From Rhodococcus sp. IEGM 1409 (GTDB lineage Bacteria; Actinomycetota; Actinomycetes; Mycobacteriales; Mycobacteriaceae), in NCBI RefSeq assembly GCF_030056735.1, contig NZ_JASHKN010000008.1, positions 186,001-250,000 of the forward strand: a DNA stretch of 64,000 nt. Direction: 5' to 3'. This document shows, piece by piece, positions 1 to 8,155 of the stretch (positions are counted from its first letter, which is position 1; every line of letters starts with the position of its first letter). Below the pieces are notes generated by a model that had not been told where the DNA came from, made no database searches, and was given only the letters and a program-made list of their open reading frames with translations. The position numbers and the translations under genes are program-made.

Positions 1-676
1 CGCCCCGCTCCTCCGCGGTCGGTTGAAAACGAAGCCAACTCACCACAGTCACCAGCACCACCGCGACAAAAAGCGGTGCCAGTGCGTCGTATCGGGTGAG
101 GTACGCCAGAGCAAATGCGAGGCCGGCGCCGATGAGGTCGTGTACGTCGTCGCTGCGCATCCACCGAATCAGTCGACGTGTCGCCCACAGAACGAAGAAG
201 AGGAACGGGGCTTCGCTCATTCCGCTCGCCGCGTACATGACGATCATCGGATTGACAGCGAACAGCACGGTAAGGACGACGGTGACCCATCGCGCACACC
301 CACGGTCGCGGCTGACCCCGCGTATCTGAATCACTGCACCAGCCATGAACGCCGCGGACATCACGACCGCAGTGATGTTCCACCGCAGCAGGTCCGGCCA
401 CCAATGGCCCATCAGACCCATCGGAATCTGGACGGCCGCCGTCAACGGGGTGAACACGAATCCGATCGCCGCGAAGTGCGGATCACGGCTGAGCAGCATT
501 GCCGACACCGCGGCAACACGGCTGAGCGAGTCGGTGAAGATGAAGCCGATGCCGGCGTTCATCCACACACCCAACGCGCTGTAGATCGCGAAGAGGACAA
601 CAAACATCCGCCACGGCTTGCGACCCGGCAGATCGTGGACCGCAACGGACAGGGCCGGGCGATCGGTGACGGTCAC
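1..676 (-). CDS. GT-C-like polytopic membrane protein (partial, C-terminus outside window)
   Basis: Translation of the minus strand from a GTG at 676 stays open to the window edge (225 codons). It shows several hydrophobic helices, a Y-x-S-G-M-S-E-x-P motif after a luminal loop and an LTRYDAL segment, a pattern seen in integral-membrane GT-C glycosyltransferases of the PMT/ArnT type. The GTG overlaps the stop of the upstream BcsB-like gene (GTGA), so the two are translationally coupled. The glycosyltransferase role is inferred from fold-like pattern only; no DxD or EE catalytic motif is visible in the part present. Confidence 0.7.
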   Translation of the reverse strand, partial: MTVTDRPALSVAVHDLPGRKPWRMFVVLFAIYSALGVWMNAGIGFIFTDSLSRVAAVSAMLLSRDPHFAAIGFVFTPLTAAVQIPMGLMGHWWPDLLRWNITAVVMSAAFMAGAVIQIRGVSRDRGCARWVTVVLTVLFAVNPMIVMYAASGMSEAPFLFFVLWATRRLIRWMRSDDVHDLIGAGLAFALAYLTRYDALAPLFVAVVLVTVVSWLRFQPTAEERG

Positions 677-2634
677 TGTCCTCGACGCCTCGCCACGAGC
701 GCACCGCCGACGGCCACAGCGATCAGAACCGCGGTCCCGAATCCGATCCAGCCGATCGTGACCGCACTCAGGCCGGTCTCCTCTTCGGCGGATGTCGCAG
801 TGCCCAACGGCGCGACGTTGACTCCGATGTCGAACGGCTCGCCGCCTTCAGGCGCTACCAGTAGATCGCCGGTCAATTCTGCGAATCTGTCCTTCCCGCC
901 TTCCAACCAGTTGAGCAGACCGTCGGCGTCGGCCGCATTACCCTCAGACGTCAGCGCTACCACTTCGTTGTGCGAACCCGAAACCACCTGCAAGGCACCG
1001 TATTGCCCACCGAATTCCAGGCCCTGCAAGCGCAGAAGCCCTTGATCTGCCGTGTCCACGGGTAGAGCAACCGGAGTGGGCAGGGTTCCGTCCGCCGCGA
1101 TCAACAACGCCGGCAGAGAACTGGTCGCGGCGTCGCCGAACGGGAGCACACGCGGTTGCATCGGCAGGTAGCTCAACCGCTGCATCGCGACAACGAGGCG
1201 CTGAGCTCGAATGAGATCTGCAAAATCACCTCGACTCAAACCGACGTCGAGTGTGGGCAGCATCGACTGCGGCAAGGCCTGAAATCCTCCAGGCGTCGGC
1301 GGAAATCCGGTAGAGGAGGTGATGATGCTGGCCGGATCGACGGTGAGGGAAGAAGGACTACTCGTGCCGCACTGGAAGTCGCCAGTCACGTCCATCGAGA
1401 CCTCGAACGTCAACTCACGCCGCAGGAGTTCGTTCGGAACATCGACCCCGATGTCGAAGCGCCCGGTCTCGTTCACCGTTTGCGAGGCAAGTCTCGTATC
1501 CCCGAGCGAGATCGAAAGCTCTCCGTTGCGCGAATTCGGCAGCGGCACATAGGAACCGATTATTCTTACCGATACGTCTTTCATCGGACGCCCCAACTGC
1601 GATTGACTGAACGGGACATCGACCTCGATGTGATTGAGACCGGAGGCTGTCAACGTTCCGAGCTTCAGTTGACCGACGGTGATCGCGTCCTGGGAAATCT
1701 GGGCGACTGTGTTGTCCGGCGACGCAAGCGCTCTGCTCGCCGCCCAGTAGCCGTCGAAGTTCGCCGCCAAGAGACTGACTTGGGGAACCAAGGTCTTGTC
1801 GTCACCCGAGATCCGAAGCACAGGTGAGCCGTTCGGAGTCGACGCGAGATCGATGCCGGCGTCCCCACTGGTGCCGAGCACAACAGCTCGCTCGAAGAGT
1901 CCCGGCTCGGCGGACGGTAGGCTCTGACCGTTCGGCAGCTGCTCCACCACCACGGCATCGGGCTGACTTCCGTATTTGTTGACAATCGCTGCGCTCAGTT
2001 GCAATGCCGCACTCTGCTGCGACCCCGACGAGCCGTCCGTGACGTAGATGGTTGCCTTCCTCAAAATCGGAGGAAAGAAAGTTGCAACAGTTGTCGGCTG
2101 CTGCTCGCTACCGTCGTAGGTGACAAAGGCATCCCTCAGCGCGAGGGGCAGGTATCTCGTTCGGTCGTAGCAACGGTCGTCGACGGGAACGAGGTGAGCG
2201 ATCATCGACACGGTCACGCTACGGTCGACTACTTCGAGCCCTTCCAACGGAACCGAAATCGGTAGACCGGTTCCGGCTTGCCCTGCGTCGAAATCGACGC
2301 GGCTCACCAGCCGGCCGTCGGCAGTCACTTCGAGCCAACCCCGACTGAAGTCGGTCGGGGCGGTCAGGATGCCGGTCACGGCAGTTGCGGTCAGTCCGTC
2401 CGGCACCGGCACGGTCACCAACACGGGCGCGTCGTCAGAGGAGAAGACGATGTCTGTTCCCCGCCCGAGTTCGGTGAAAGAGATCGGGGTAGCGGCTGGG
2501 GCGACCACCGAAGTGTCAGAGTCGTCCTCGAAGTCCTGGGCCGAAGCCACACTGCCGAGCGGAAGTAATACAGCCACCGCGACAGCCACCGGCATTGCCA
2601 GCGCGCGCGTCAGCCAGGTTCGAGTGTGGCCCAT
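673..2634 (-). CDS. BcsB-like secreted, membrane-anchored protein
   Basis: A 653-residue protein with a signal peptide (cleavage near residue 33, ASA-Q), a long beta-rich extracellular region and one C-terminal transmembrane helix followed by ARRRGQ. Domain order and residue pattern resemble the periplasmic cellulose-synthase regulatory subunit BcsB, which in Gram-negatives guides polysaccharide across the envelope. ATG at 2634 was chosen because GAGGAG lies 6-8 nt upstream and it begins the signal peptide. It is coupled to a GT-C-like membrane protein, so a role in exopolysaccharide assembly at the outer face of the membrane is inferred. A BcsA-like synthase is not in the window. Confidence 0.72.
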   Translation of the reverse strand: MGHTRTWLTRALAMPVAVAVAVLLPLGSVASAQDFEDDSDTSVVAPAATPISFTELGRGTDIVFSSDDAPVLVTVPVPDGLTATAVTGILTAPTDFSRGWLEVTADGRLVSRVDFDAGQAGTGLPISVPLEGLEVVDRSVTVSMIAHLVPVDDRCYDRTRYLPLALRDAFVTYDGSEQQPTTVATFFPPILRKATIYVTDGSSGSQQSAALQLSAAIVNKYGSQPDAVVVEQLPNGQSLPSAEPGLFERAVVLGTSGDAGIDLASTPNGSPVLRISGDDKTLVPQVSLLAANFDGYWAASRALASPDNTVAQISQDAITVGQLKLGTLTASGLNHIEVDVPFSQSQLGRPMKDVSVRIIGSYVPLPNSRNGELSISLGDTRLASQTVNETGRFDIGVDVPNELLRRELTFEVSMDVTGDFQCGTSSPSSLTVDPASIITSSTGFPPTPGGFQALPQSMLPTLDVGLSRGDFADLIRAQRLVVAMQRLSYLPMQPRVLPFGDAATSSLPALLIAADGTLPTPVALPVDTADQGLLRLQGLEFGGQYGALQVVSGSHNEVVALTSEGNAADADGLLNWLEGGKDRFAELTGDLLVAPEGGEPFDIGVNVAPLGTATSAEEETGLSAVTIGWIGFGTAVLIAVAVGGALVARRRGQ

Positions 2635-2938
2635 CAGTGTGTCTCCTCGACATCTTTTGTTTCCGCGCAATCACCAAACACAAATCACGAGTAGCAATCT
2701 CGCCAGTTCGCGACGGCGAAGGTCCGATCGCACCGCTACGGACAAACAGACCATAACGACCAATTTGTGCCTTTGGCTAATTATCCCGACCGGCGAGACT
2801 TTTGTTACGGCGCGTCACATGATTAGCAATCACTGCCACTGGGAAGCCGCAAGAAGCCGCCCGAAAGCCTGTCAATACGCCTGAACGTCCGTCCAGTCTG
2901 GGCGTTTCGCAGGCGGAAAGTTATCAGATAAGGATGCC

Positions 2939-3661
2939 GTGACGATCAATTCGATCATTCCCGTCGGCAAGAGCGCGATCGGAACACTGATCGGCGCACC
3001 GTTCCAATTCGCATCATCGCTGCGCAGGGCCAGGGCTTTCCACCCTTACGGGCTCGAACTGAAGGGAACATTGAAACCGGCCACTCCCTGGTGGCCGGTA
3101 TCGGAGTCGTCGACGATTACCGTCACCGCTCGAATGTCGAAGGCACTCGGAACACCGGGGGACCTACCAGACGTACTCGGCCTGGCTCTTCGGTTGCATG
3201 ATGTCGGCGCCGATGAAATCCCGTGGGACATTCTTCTCGCAACATCAGGACTTTCTACCTTCTCGAAAATGTTTCCAGCTCCGGCATTCTCGTGGAACGG
3301 CGCGAGATACAGCACGCTGGTTCCCTACTCACGCGCGGGCGGCGCCGCGGCGTGGCTGATCGTGACACCACGTGGCGTCCACCCGACCGGCACTTCATTG
3401 CCCGCATTGAAGGCGGCCGTCGATCATTCCCCCCTGCACTTCTCCGTCTACCTTGCGAGAATTCAACTTCAGTTGATTCCGATCGGACATCTATGCCTCG
3501 ACGAAGTCGAGGACCACCCGGATTGTCTCCAGCCGACCTTCGATCCGATTCTGAACAGGCCGACCCACATGCGCATGCTTCCGGAGTGGCTCGCGGAAAC
3601 CCGGAAGTTCGCGTATAGCGGTAGCCGCAACGGCCGAGGAGACACACAAAAGCGCGGTTGA
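2939..3661 (+). CDS. Hypothetical protein with catalase-fold-like pattern
   Basis: A 240-residue soluble protein starting at a GTG with AAGGA 6-8 nt upstream. The pattern R-A-F-H-P-x-G, then R-M-S-K-A-x-G-T-P-G-D-L-P-D-V-x-G-L-A-L-R and W-D-I-L-L-A-T-S-G resembles a family of catalase-fold proteins common in actinobacteria, often labelled phosphodiesterase without evidence. No catalase active-site His-Asn pair can be assigned with confidence. It stands alone between the BcsB-like gene (divergent) and csbD (convergent), and its last codons lie inside a bidirectional terminator hairpin. Confidence 0.6.
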   Translation: MTINSIIPVGKSAIGTLIGAPFQFASSLRRARAFHPYGLELKGTLKPATPWWPVSESSTITVTARMSKALGTPGDLPDVLGLALRLHDVGADEIPWDILLATSGLSTFSKMFPAPAFSWNGARYSTLVPYSRAGGAAAWLIVTPRGVHPTGTSLPALKAAVDHSPLHFSVYLARIQLQLIPIGHLCLDEVEDHPDCLQPTFDPILNRPTHMRMLPEWLAETRKFAYSGSRNGRGDTQKRG

Positions 3662-3684
3662 CCGGACTTACCGGTCAACCGCGC
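3652..3684. terminator. Bidirectional hairpin terminator
   Basis: A perfect 14-bp stem (3652-3665 with 3671-3684) around a 5-nt loop. It lies between the convergent 240-aa gene and the csbD-like gene and overlaps the final codons of the former. No long T-run follows, as is common in actinobacteria. Confidence 0.8.
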
Positions 3685-3694
3685 CGAAACTCAC

Positions 3695-3892
3695 TCAGCT
3701 GGTGAACTTGTCCTTGATATCCGAGACCTTGTCACTGACAGCGTCTCCGGCCTTCTTGATCTTTGCCTCGCCCTGATCGGCAACACCTTCGGCAGCCAGA
3801 TCATCGTTGCCCGTAGCATTTCCGAACTTTTCCTTCGCCTCGCCGATGAGATCCTCAGCGCGGTGCTTTGCCTTGTCGATGAAGTCAGACAT
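3695..3892 (-). CDS. CsbD family stress protein
   Basis: A 65-residue, Lys/Asp/Ala-rich hydrophilic protein with the CsbD arrangement: D-K-A-K-H-R-A-E-D-L-I-G-E-A-K near the N-terminus, G-x-A-x-G-x-D-D-L-A-A-E-G in the middle and a helical tail ending KDKFTS. CsbD-like proteins are general-stress proteins (sigma-B regulated in Bacillus) of unknown biochemistry. It lies 77 bp downstream of a GlsB-type membrane protein gene on the same strand, and the two are probably induced together. Confidence 0.9.
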   Translation of the reverse strand: MSDFIDKAKHRAEDLIGEAKEKFGNATGNDDLAAEGVADQGEAKIKKAGDAVSDKVSDIKDKFTS

Positions 3893-3969
3893 GTATTTCT
3901 CCTTCTTGGATTCGGCCGTGGGATTCGGTCGTGGATTTAGTCGAACTCGAACACCTTGGAAAATGTGTG

Positions 3970-4233
3970 TCAGCGTTTTCCGGTGACTGCCTTGACCAAG
4001 AACAGCAAGATGACGGCACCGAGCAGGCAGGTGAGGAAGCTGAAGATCCAGCCCGCGCCCTGAACGTCGACGCCGAAGATCCGCAGCAGGAAACCACCGA
4101 TCAGGCCGCCGATGACACCGACCACGATGTTGAGGAGAATTCCCTGCTGGGCATCGGTTTTCATGATCTTACTGCCGATCCAACCCGCCAGTCCGCCGAT
4201 GATGATCCAGGCGATGATTCCGAGTGAGAGCAT
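3970..4233 (-). CDS. GlsB/YeaQ/YmgE family membrane protein
   Basis: An 87-residue integral membrane protein with three hydrophobic helices and the family signature G-L-x-G-W-I-G-S-K-I-M near residue 15, then G-x-I-G-G-x-I-G-G. These proteins are often annotated transglycosylase-associated and are stress induced; their activity is not established. ATG at 4233 was chosen because AAGGAG sits 6 nt upstream and it begins the conserved first helix. It precedes csbD on the same strand. Confidence 0.9.
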   Translation of the reverse strand: MLSLGIIAWIIIGGLAGWIGSKIMKTDAQQGILLNIVVGVIGGLIGGFLLRIFGVDVQGAGWIFSFLTCLLGAVILLFLVKAVTGKR

Positions 4234-4452
4234 TGTGACTCCTTGAGGTAAGGGACGGCGCAATGAGAGACTGCCGGCGAAGGGAGAGTTCCGCGCGATC
4301 GGCCCGCGCAACTAGACCGTGATCGCGGGTTGCGTTTGCACACAACCGGACTCTCCGCCGCACGACGCGGGAGATCGTGCACTCGGTAGCAGCCACATTG
4401 TCTGCTTACCTTTCTATCAGGTGGTCACGACAGAACCAAAACGACTGGCTAT

Positions 4453-4659
4453 TCAACACATACGACGAACAACACTCGCCGACCCGCACATGATCAGCAT
4501 CACGACGATTGCGATCACCATCGACGTCGCAGTCGCTACGAGAACCGTGACACACAGTGCCACAGCAACATCCATGATTCTGTGCGCAATTGGGAGGTCT
4601 ACCAATACCCGGTCGTCAGGTGGCTCAAACCTCGATTGATCAGAGAGTTCTCGGCTCAT
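4453..4659 (-). CDS. Small membrane protein at end of Asp23 operon
   Basis: A possible 68-residue protein: a charged N-terminal stretch (SRELSDQSRFEPPDDR), one long hydrophobic segment at about residues 30-58 and a basic tail. Its ATG lies 20 bp inside the preceding AmaP-like gene, fitting translational coupling. It resembles nothing I can name. It could be a genuine last member of the Asp23 operon or an unused open frame; the single clear transmembrane segment favours a gene. Confidence 0.45.
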   Translation of the reverse strand: MSRELSDQSRFEPPDDRVLVDLPIAHRIMDVAVALCVTVLVATATSMVIAIVVMLIMCGSASVVRRMC

Positions 4660-5224
4660 CGTGTTTCGCACTTTCCACGGCGATGCGAGTTCTGGTCGCC
4701 ACGGACGGATCACCGACTACCGCCTGGACTTGATCGCCAGTGTTGGCGACCCGAGAAACCAACTCGGGCAGCGTTTCCGATCCGGATACGACGCTCCGTC
4801 TCAAGGTCACCCGCAAATCGATTGTTCGAACTCCGCGGTCGACCAACGCTTTTCCTCGGACACGCGATACTTCGTCGAAGTCCTCCAATGATGCACTCGC
4901 TCCTTCGGCCACCGCACCCAGATCCGCGGTGATCGAATTGTGAGAGTTCGACCCCTGAACCGTGATCTCCTTCACCCGCCGAAGTGGCACGTGAGAGATC
5001 AACCACCGCAACGCGAGGAGCGCAAGCAGAGCTCCCCCTACCCCGACGGCCCACGGCCACCACGAGCGGTCGCCGAGATCTTCAGCCCACGGGATGTCGA
5101 TTCGCGCCGGCAGATCCTTGATCACGTCGAGATTCCAGAGGATCGCTGCCACTCCCAGCGCCATCGCGAGTAGTCCTGCGATGCACGTCGCCACACGATC
5201 GATCACCGTCGCCGTTCGGGTCAT
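4640..5224 (-). CDS. AmaP-like membrane anchor with Asp23-like domain
   Basis: A 194-residue protein with two hydrophobic helices near residues 12-32 and 53-73, then a cytoplasmic domain rich in short beta strands (RTIDLRVTLRRSVV) like the Asp23/DUF322 fold. This is the layout of AmaP, the membrane anchor of Asp23 in Staphylococcus. ATG at 5224 overlaps the upstream stop (ATGA). It probably tethers the Asp23 proteins of this operon to the membrane; this is inferred from architecture and context. Confidence 0.72.
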   Translation of the reverse strand: MTRTATVIDRVATCIAGLLAMALGVAAILWNLDVIKDLPARIDIPWAEDLGDRSWWPWAVGVGGALLALLALRWLISHVPLRRVKEITVQGSNSHNSITADLGAVAEGASASLEDFDEVSRVRGKALVDRGVRTIDLRVTLRRSVVSGSETLPELVSRVANTGDQVQAVVGDPSVATRTRIAVESAKHDEPRTL

Positions 5225-5790
5225 GATCTTTCCCCCGTCTGGATGCGAATCTTGATTCGAGGGGACGGTGACAGCGTCTGGGCCAAGTGCCCCAGCACGG
5301 CACGGATTTCCGTTTCCGCGGTCGCAGCACCATCGGGTGTGACCGAGGCCCTCACTTCGAGCTTGCGCCGAGTCGCGTGTGACGAAGCGGAGCGAACGTG
5401 GACCAACGACTCGACGCGTACCGACGCTATCGCCGCCACATCGGCGGGATCGATCCACGTATCAACGACCCCGACCAAGGCATTGGCAGTCTTTCGCCGC
5501 GGTTTGAGTCCGAGGATCACGAACCACAGGCCGAGGACGACGGCCGCGATTCCGGCCGGCAACATCCAACCCCGGTAGGCGAGCCCGTCCACATATTCGA
5601 AAGCACCTGATATCCACTGCGACCCGGTGATCGCGCCGGTGTCCACAAGAACGTCTCGGATCCCGACCACGCCGAGCGCAAGTACCGCCGCGGCGATCAG
5701 AAATCCGGTGAACGCCGACCCTGGCGTCGCCAAAGGAACCGGAGCCGCAACCCTCGAGGCGGCGGGTGGTACGACCTTGTCCGAAGTCAT
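5221..5790 (-). CDS. DUF6286 domain membrane protein (Asp23 operon)
   Basis: A 189-residue protein: Pro/Ala-rich N-terminus, two transmembrane helices (about 29-50 and 75-95) flanking a short external loop, then a cytoplasmic alpha/beta region that ends in K-I-K-I-R-I-Q-T-G-E-R. Actinobacterial DUF6286 proteins accompany Asp23/Gls24 proteins, as here. Both ends overlap its neighbours by 4 bp (ATGA), showing tight co-translation. Function unknown; a membrane partner of Asp23 is inferred. Confidence 0.8.
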   Translation of the reverse strand: MTSDKVVPPAASRVAAPVPLATPGSAFTGFLIAAAVLALGVVGIRDVLVDTGAITGSQWISGAFEYVDGLAYRGWMLPAGIAAVVLGLWFVILGLKPRRKTANALVGVVDTWIDPADVAAIASVRVESLVHVRSASSHATRRKLEVRASVTPDGAATAETEIRAVLGHLAQTLSPSPRIKIRIQTGERS

Positions 5791-6176
5791 TGCACTTTCC
5801 TTCCCGCGTCACCGTTGGTCGATGCCGGGAGAACACTCACTATCGACACGTCCACGCCGTCTACGTCCAGTCCCGAGACCGACTGCAACTGGGCCGTCAC
5901 GTTGTCTCGCACCGCGGTACCGATGACCGACAAGGATCCGGGCCACTCGATCGCGATGTCCACCTTGGCTCGTACCCGCCTGCCGGACACCAGCACTCGC
6001 GCCCTTGGCAATTCGCGCCCGGTCAGTTTGTCCATGCCGCCGGCGTGATGACGCACCCCCGGCGTTCCGCGAGTCGCCTCGAGCACCAACTTCTGCGCGA
6101 CTCTGTCTCGAATCGTCAGCGTTCCGCGTTCGCCCGGCTCACCAAGCACAGGCTCCGACAGAGCTGTCTCAGCCAC
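5787..6176 (-). CDS. Asp23/Gls24 family envelope stress protein
   Basis: A 129-residue protein with the Asp23 pattern: an N-terminal helix (I-R-D-R-V-A-Q-K-L-V), a G-V-R-H core, a central beta pair (R-A-K-V-D-I-A-I-E-W-P) and a C-terminal strand (G-x-D-V-x-G-V-D-V-S-I). It starts at a GTG (6176) overlapping the end of a 59-aa membrane protein gene by 8 bp. Asp23 proteins associate with the cytoplasmic face of the membrane and respond to envelope or alkaline stress. Confidence 0.85.
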   Translation of the reverse strand: MAETALSEPVLGEPGERGTLTIRDRVAQKLVLEATRGTPGVRHHAGGMDKLTGRELPRARVLVSGRRVRAKVDIAIEWPGSLSVIGTAVRDNVTAQLQSVSGLDVDGVDVSIVSVLPASTNGDAGRKVQ

Positions 6177-6348
6177 GACCGCGACCCTTCAACATCACAC
6201 CGAGGTCGAACTCACCGTCACGCTGACCACCGACGAGGTAACCGACCACGCCGAGAACCAGCGCGATGAGGAATCCGGTGAAACCGCCTGCAGCAGCTGC
6301 GACTCCGAGAAGTAGTCCTGCCAGAAGGCCGACAGTCGAGGTGGTCAT
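6169..6348 (-). CDS. Small DUF2273-like membrane protein, 59 aa
   Basis: Reading from ATG at 6348 gives a 59-residue protein with two closely spaced glycine/alanine-rich hydrophobic helices (about residues 5-20 and 23-40) and a short basic tail ending GRGRG. GAGGATTC precedes the start. It matches the size and place of the small DUF2273-type membrane proteins found in Asp23 operons. It overlaps the downstream Asp23 gene by 8 bp. The family call is tentative; the gene itself is well supported by coupling and composition. Confidence 0.75.
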   Translation of the reverse strand: MTTSTVGLLAGLLLGVAAAAGGFTGFLIALVLGVVGYLVGGQRDGEFDLGVMLKGRGRG

Positions 6349-6386
6349 GTGAATCCTCCGTTGTGGATGATGTTCAAGTGTGCGAG

Positions 6387-6653
6387 TCAGATCTCGGTAT
6401 AGGTCTTGGCGCCCGGTAACCGAGCGCGCACCCGGGTGTACTGGGCCCGAACGGGTTTGACTATCTGGCGCATCGTGCCGCGCAGCGTCGGACGGACACC
6501 CACATCTATCAGGGATGCGAAGTCCCGGTCGATGCGTTCGAGCGCTCGATTGAGCGCGTCGGCCGATCCCCCGGCATCGGGGTGGTGCTTCCTGATCGCC
6601 GCTCTTCGTGCAGAACGGCGATCAGGCTCTGTACCGCGAGAACGCTCAGGCAT
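6387..6653 (-). CDS. Small protein with J-domain-like HPD segment
   Basis: An 88-residue basic protein whose centre reads A-A-I-R-K-H-H-P-D-A-G-G-S-A-D-A-L-N-R-A, resembling helix II, the HPD loop and helix III of DnaJ. The preceding J-domain helix I and the rest of the protein are not typical, so it would be a minimal or degenerate J-protein. Its ATG overlaps the preceding Asp23 gene by 8 bp. A chaperone-cofactor role is only a suggestion. Confidence 0.65.
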   Translation of the reverse strand: MPERSRGTEPDRRSARRAAIRKHHPDAGGSADALNRALERIDRDFASLIDVGVRPTLRGTMRQIVKPVRAQYTRVRARLPGAKTYTEI

Positions 6654-6930
6654 TGCGCGGGCGGCCTACTACGTCTTCCACTGTCACGTTCACGGGACCA
6701 GGAACGAGTCCCGAAATGGCTTGGCGAATACGTAAGGCGGTCTCTCGAACAGCGGCGTCGGCGAAGATGCAGACGTGGACGTCGGTCGACGACTCCGTCA
6801 CCCGCACGCCGACGACGCGACGACCGGGAAGGTAGGTGCCGACCTCGCCGAACATTCCGGCATGAAGCGATGCGACGCCAGGTATCGCCGTCACGGCCGC
6901 AGCGACGGTGTCAGCGATTTCGGAACTCAC
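6646..6930 (-). CDS. Asp23-like protein, short form
   Basis: A 94-residue protein with the condensed Asp23 fold: A-D-T-V-A-A-A-V-T-A-I-P-G-V-A-S-L-H-A-G at the N-terminus, a central V-H-V-C-I-F strand and a C-terminal V-N-V-T-V-E-D-V strand. It starts at a GTG that overlaps the upstream stop (GTGA). It is one of three Asp23-type members in this operon and probably forms mixed assemblies with the others at the membrane. Confidence 0.8.
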   Translation of the reverse strand: MSSEIADTVAAAVTAIPGVASLHAGMFGEVGTYLPGRRVVGVRVTESSTDVHVCIFADAAVRETALRIRQAISGLVPGPVNVTVEDVVGRPRNA

Positions 6931-7391
6931 TGCACCCGTGTGGTCTTGGGCTCGCCTGTTTCGTCGTCGCTGCCCTCGTCGAGGTGAACGTCGTGAACCG
7001 TGATGTTCACCTCGGTCACCTCGAGACTTGTCATCCGTTCGAGCGCTGCGATGACGTTGCGGCGAATGCCGGTGGCCAGATCCGCGAGCGATACGCCGTA
7101 CTCGGCCACGATGTCGATGTCCACCGCTGCCTGCTTTTCGCCGACCTCGACCGATACTCCCTGGGAGTGGTTGACACTCGCGCCGGGAATCCGCTCCCGC
7201 AGTGCACCGACCACCCGGGATGCTCCGCCGCCGACGTCGTACACACCGCTCACCTCTCGGGTGGCAATGCCGGCAATCTTCGAGACAACGGTGTCGGCGA
7301 TCGACGTCTTTCCTTGCGAGCTCACCAGAGCCGAGTCATTCGATGATGCAACATCCTTCGTAGATGCTGTCGCAACCTGCGTGCTGACCAT
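6927..7391 (-). CDS. Asp23/Gls24 family envelope stress protein (first gene of operon)
   Basis: A 154-residue protein with a Ser/Thr-rich N-terminal tail of about 30 residues and then a full Asp23 domain: G-K-T-S-I-A-D-T-V-V-S-K-I-A-G, G-V-Y-D-V-G-G-G, A-A-V-D-I-D-I-V-A-E-Y-G, and C-terminal V-T-E-V-N-I-T-V-H-D-V. Two in-frame ATGs exist at 7397 and 7391; an AGGAGGAG stretch sits almost on the first but at good spacing for the second, so 7391 is chosen. It heads the eight-gene minus-strand operon divergent from the ECF sigma gene. Confidence 0.88.
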   Translation of the reverse strand: MVSTQVATASTKDVASSNDSALVSSQGKTSIADTVVSKIAGIATREVSGVYDVGGGASRVVGALRERIPGASVNHSQGVSVEVGEKQAAVDIDIVAEYGVSLADLATGIRRNVIAALERMTSLEVTEVNITVHDVHLDEGSDDETGEPKTTRVQ

Positions 7392-7489
7392 TGTCATCTC
7401 CTCCTGTTGATCGATCTACCTGTGTAGTCGTGACTCGAAGACAAAACCGAATGTCCGAGTCGGGTGACGTGCATCACTGACATTTATTA

Positions 7490-7504
7490 GTTACGGTCCG
7501 TAAC
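7490..7504. promoter_or_regulatory. Perfect palindrome between Asp23 operon and sigma gene
   Basis: GTTACGG-T-CCGTAAC, a perfect 7+1+7 palindrome in the 185-bp divergent intergenic region. Its position suits an operator controlling one or both transcripts. The binding protein is not identified. Confidence 0.55.
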
Positions 7505-7576
7505 ATTCAACGCCCCGGCCGGACGAACGATCTTCGAACGCAGCCGAGTTTCCGCATTTCCGCGAGAGGAGCGACT

Positions 7577-8155
7577 GTGGCGTTACCGCACACACAGGGG
7601 CTCACGGGAGCGCCTGACGGCTTGGATACCGCGACAGTGGACGCTGCGATACTTGGCGACCGAGAAGCATTCGAGTCACTGGTGCACCACTACGGACCAG
7701 CGCTCCACCGCTATGCACGTCGAATGCTCGCGGACGAAGGCGACATTCTCGAGGTAGTCCAGGACACATTCGTGGCCGCGTGGCGTCAACTCGATTCGTT
7801 TCGTGGTGAATCGTCGATGCGAACATGGCTTTTCGCGATCTGTTCCCGAAAGATCGTGGACAGCTATCGAATCAAGAGAGCTCAACCGATCGACGACAAG
7901 CTGCTCGACCCTCTTGTACCGTCTCCCGAGGCCGGTCCATTCGACACGACCTCGAACTCCGCTTTCCTGGAGGCGCTGGAAGAAGCGTTGGGGGAATTGC
8001 CTTATCGCCAGCGTGCGGCCTGGACGCTGCGAGAGGTGGAGGGGCTCACGTTCGTTCAAATCGGAAAGATTCTTAGACTCACTCCGGATGCGGTGCGTGG
8101 GCATCACCATCGTGCACGGGCTAACCTGAGTGAACGAATGACGAGGTGGCGATGA
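7577..8155 (+). CDS. ECF-type RNA polymerase sigma factor
   Basis: A 192-residue sigma-70 family protein. Region 2 is seen as F-E-S-L-V-H-H-Y-G-P-A-L-H-R-Y-A followed by V-Q-D-T-F-V-A-A-W-R and R-T-W-L-F-A-I; region 4 as L-G-E-L-P-Y-R-Q-R-A-A-W-T-L-R-E-V-E-G-L with the helix-turn-helix near residues 150-180. GTG start with GAGAGGAG upstream. It is divergent from the Asp23 operon and coupled to an Asp23-like gene by ATGA, so it likely drives the Asp23 genes. No classical anti-sigma with zinc or membrane motif follows; the next gene may take that role. Confidence 0.9.
   Translation: MALPHTQGLTGAPDGLDTATVDAAILGDREAFESLVHHYGPALHRYARRMLADEGDILEVVQDTFVAAWRQLDSFRGESSMRTWLFAICSRKIVDSYRIKRAQPIDDKLLDPLVPSPEAGPFDTTSNSAFLEALEEALGELPYRQRAAWTLREVEGLTFVQIGKILRLTPDAVRGHHHRARANLSERMTRWR

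Noticed and set aside
23..1045. Long plus-strand open frame of 340 codons
   Set aside because: It is antisense to the GT-C-like and BcsB-like genes; its translation is rich in Arg/His/Pro without fold-like pattern, while the minus strand shows clear helices and a signal peptide.
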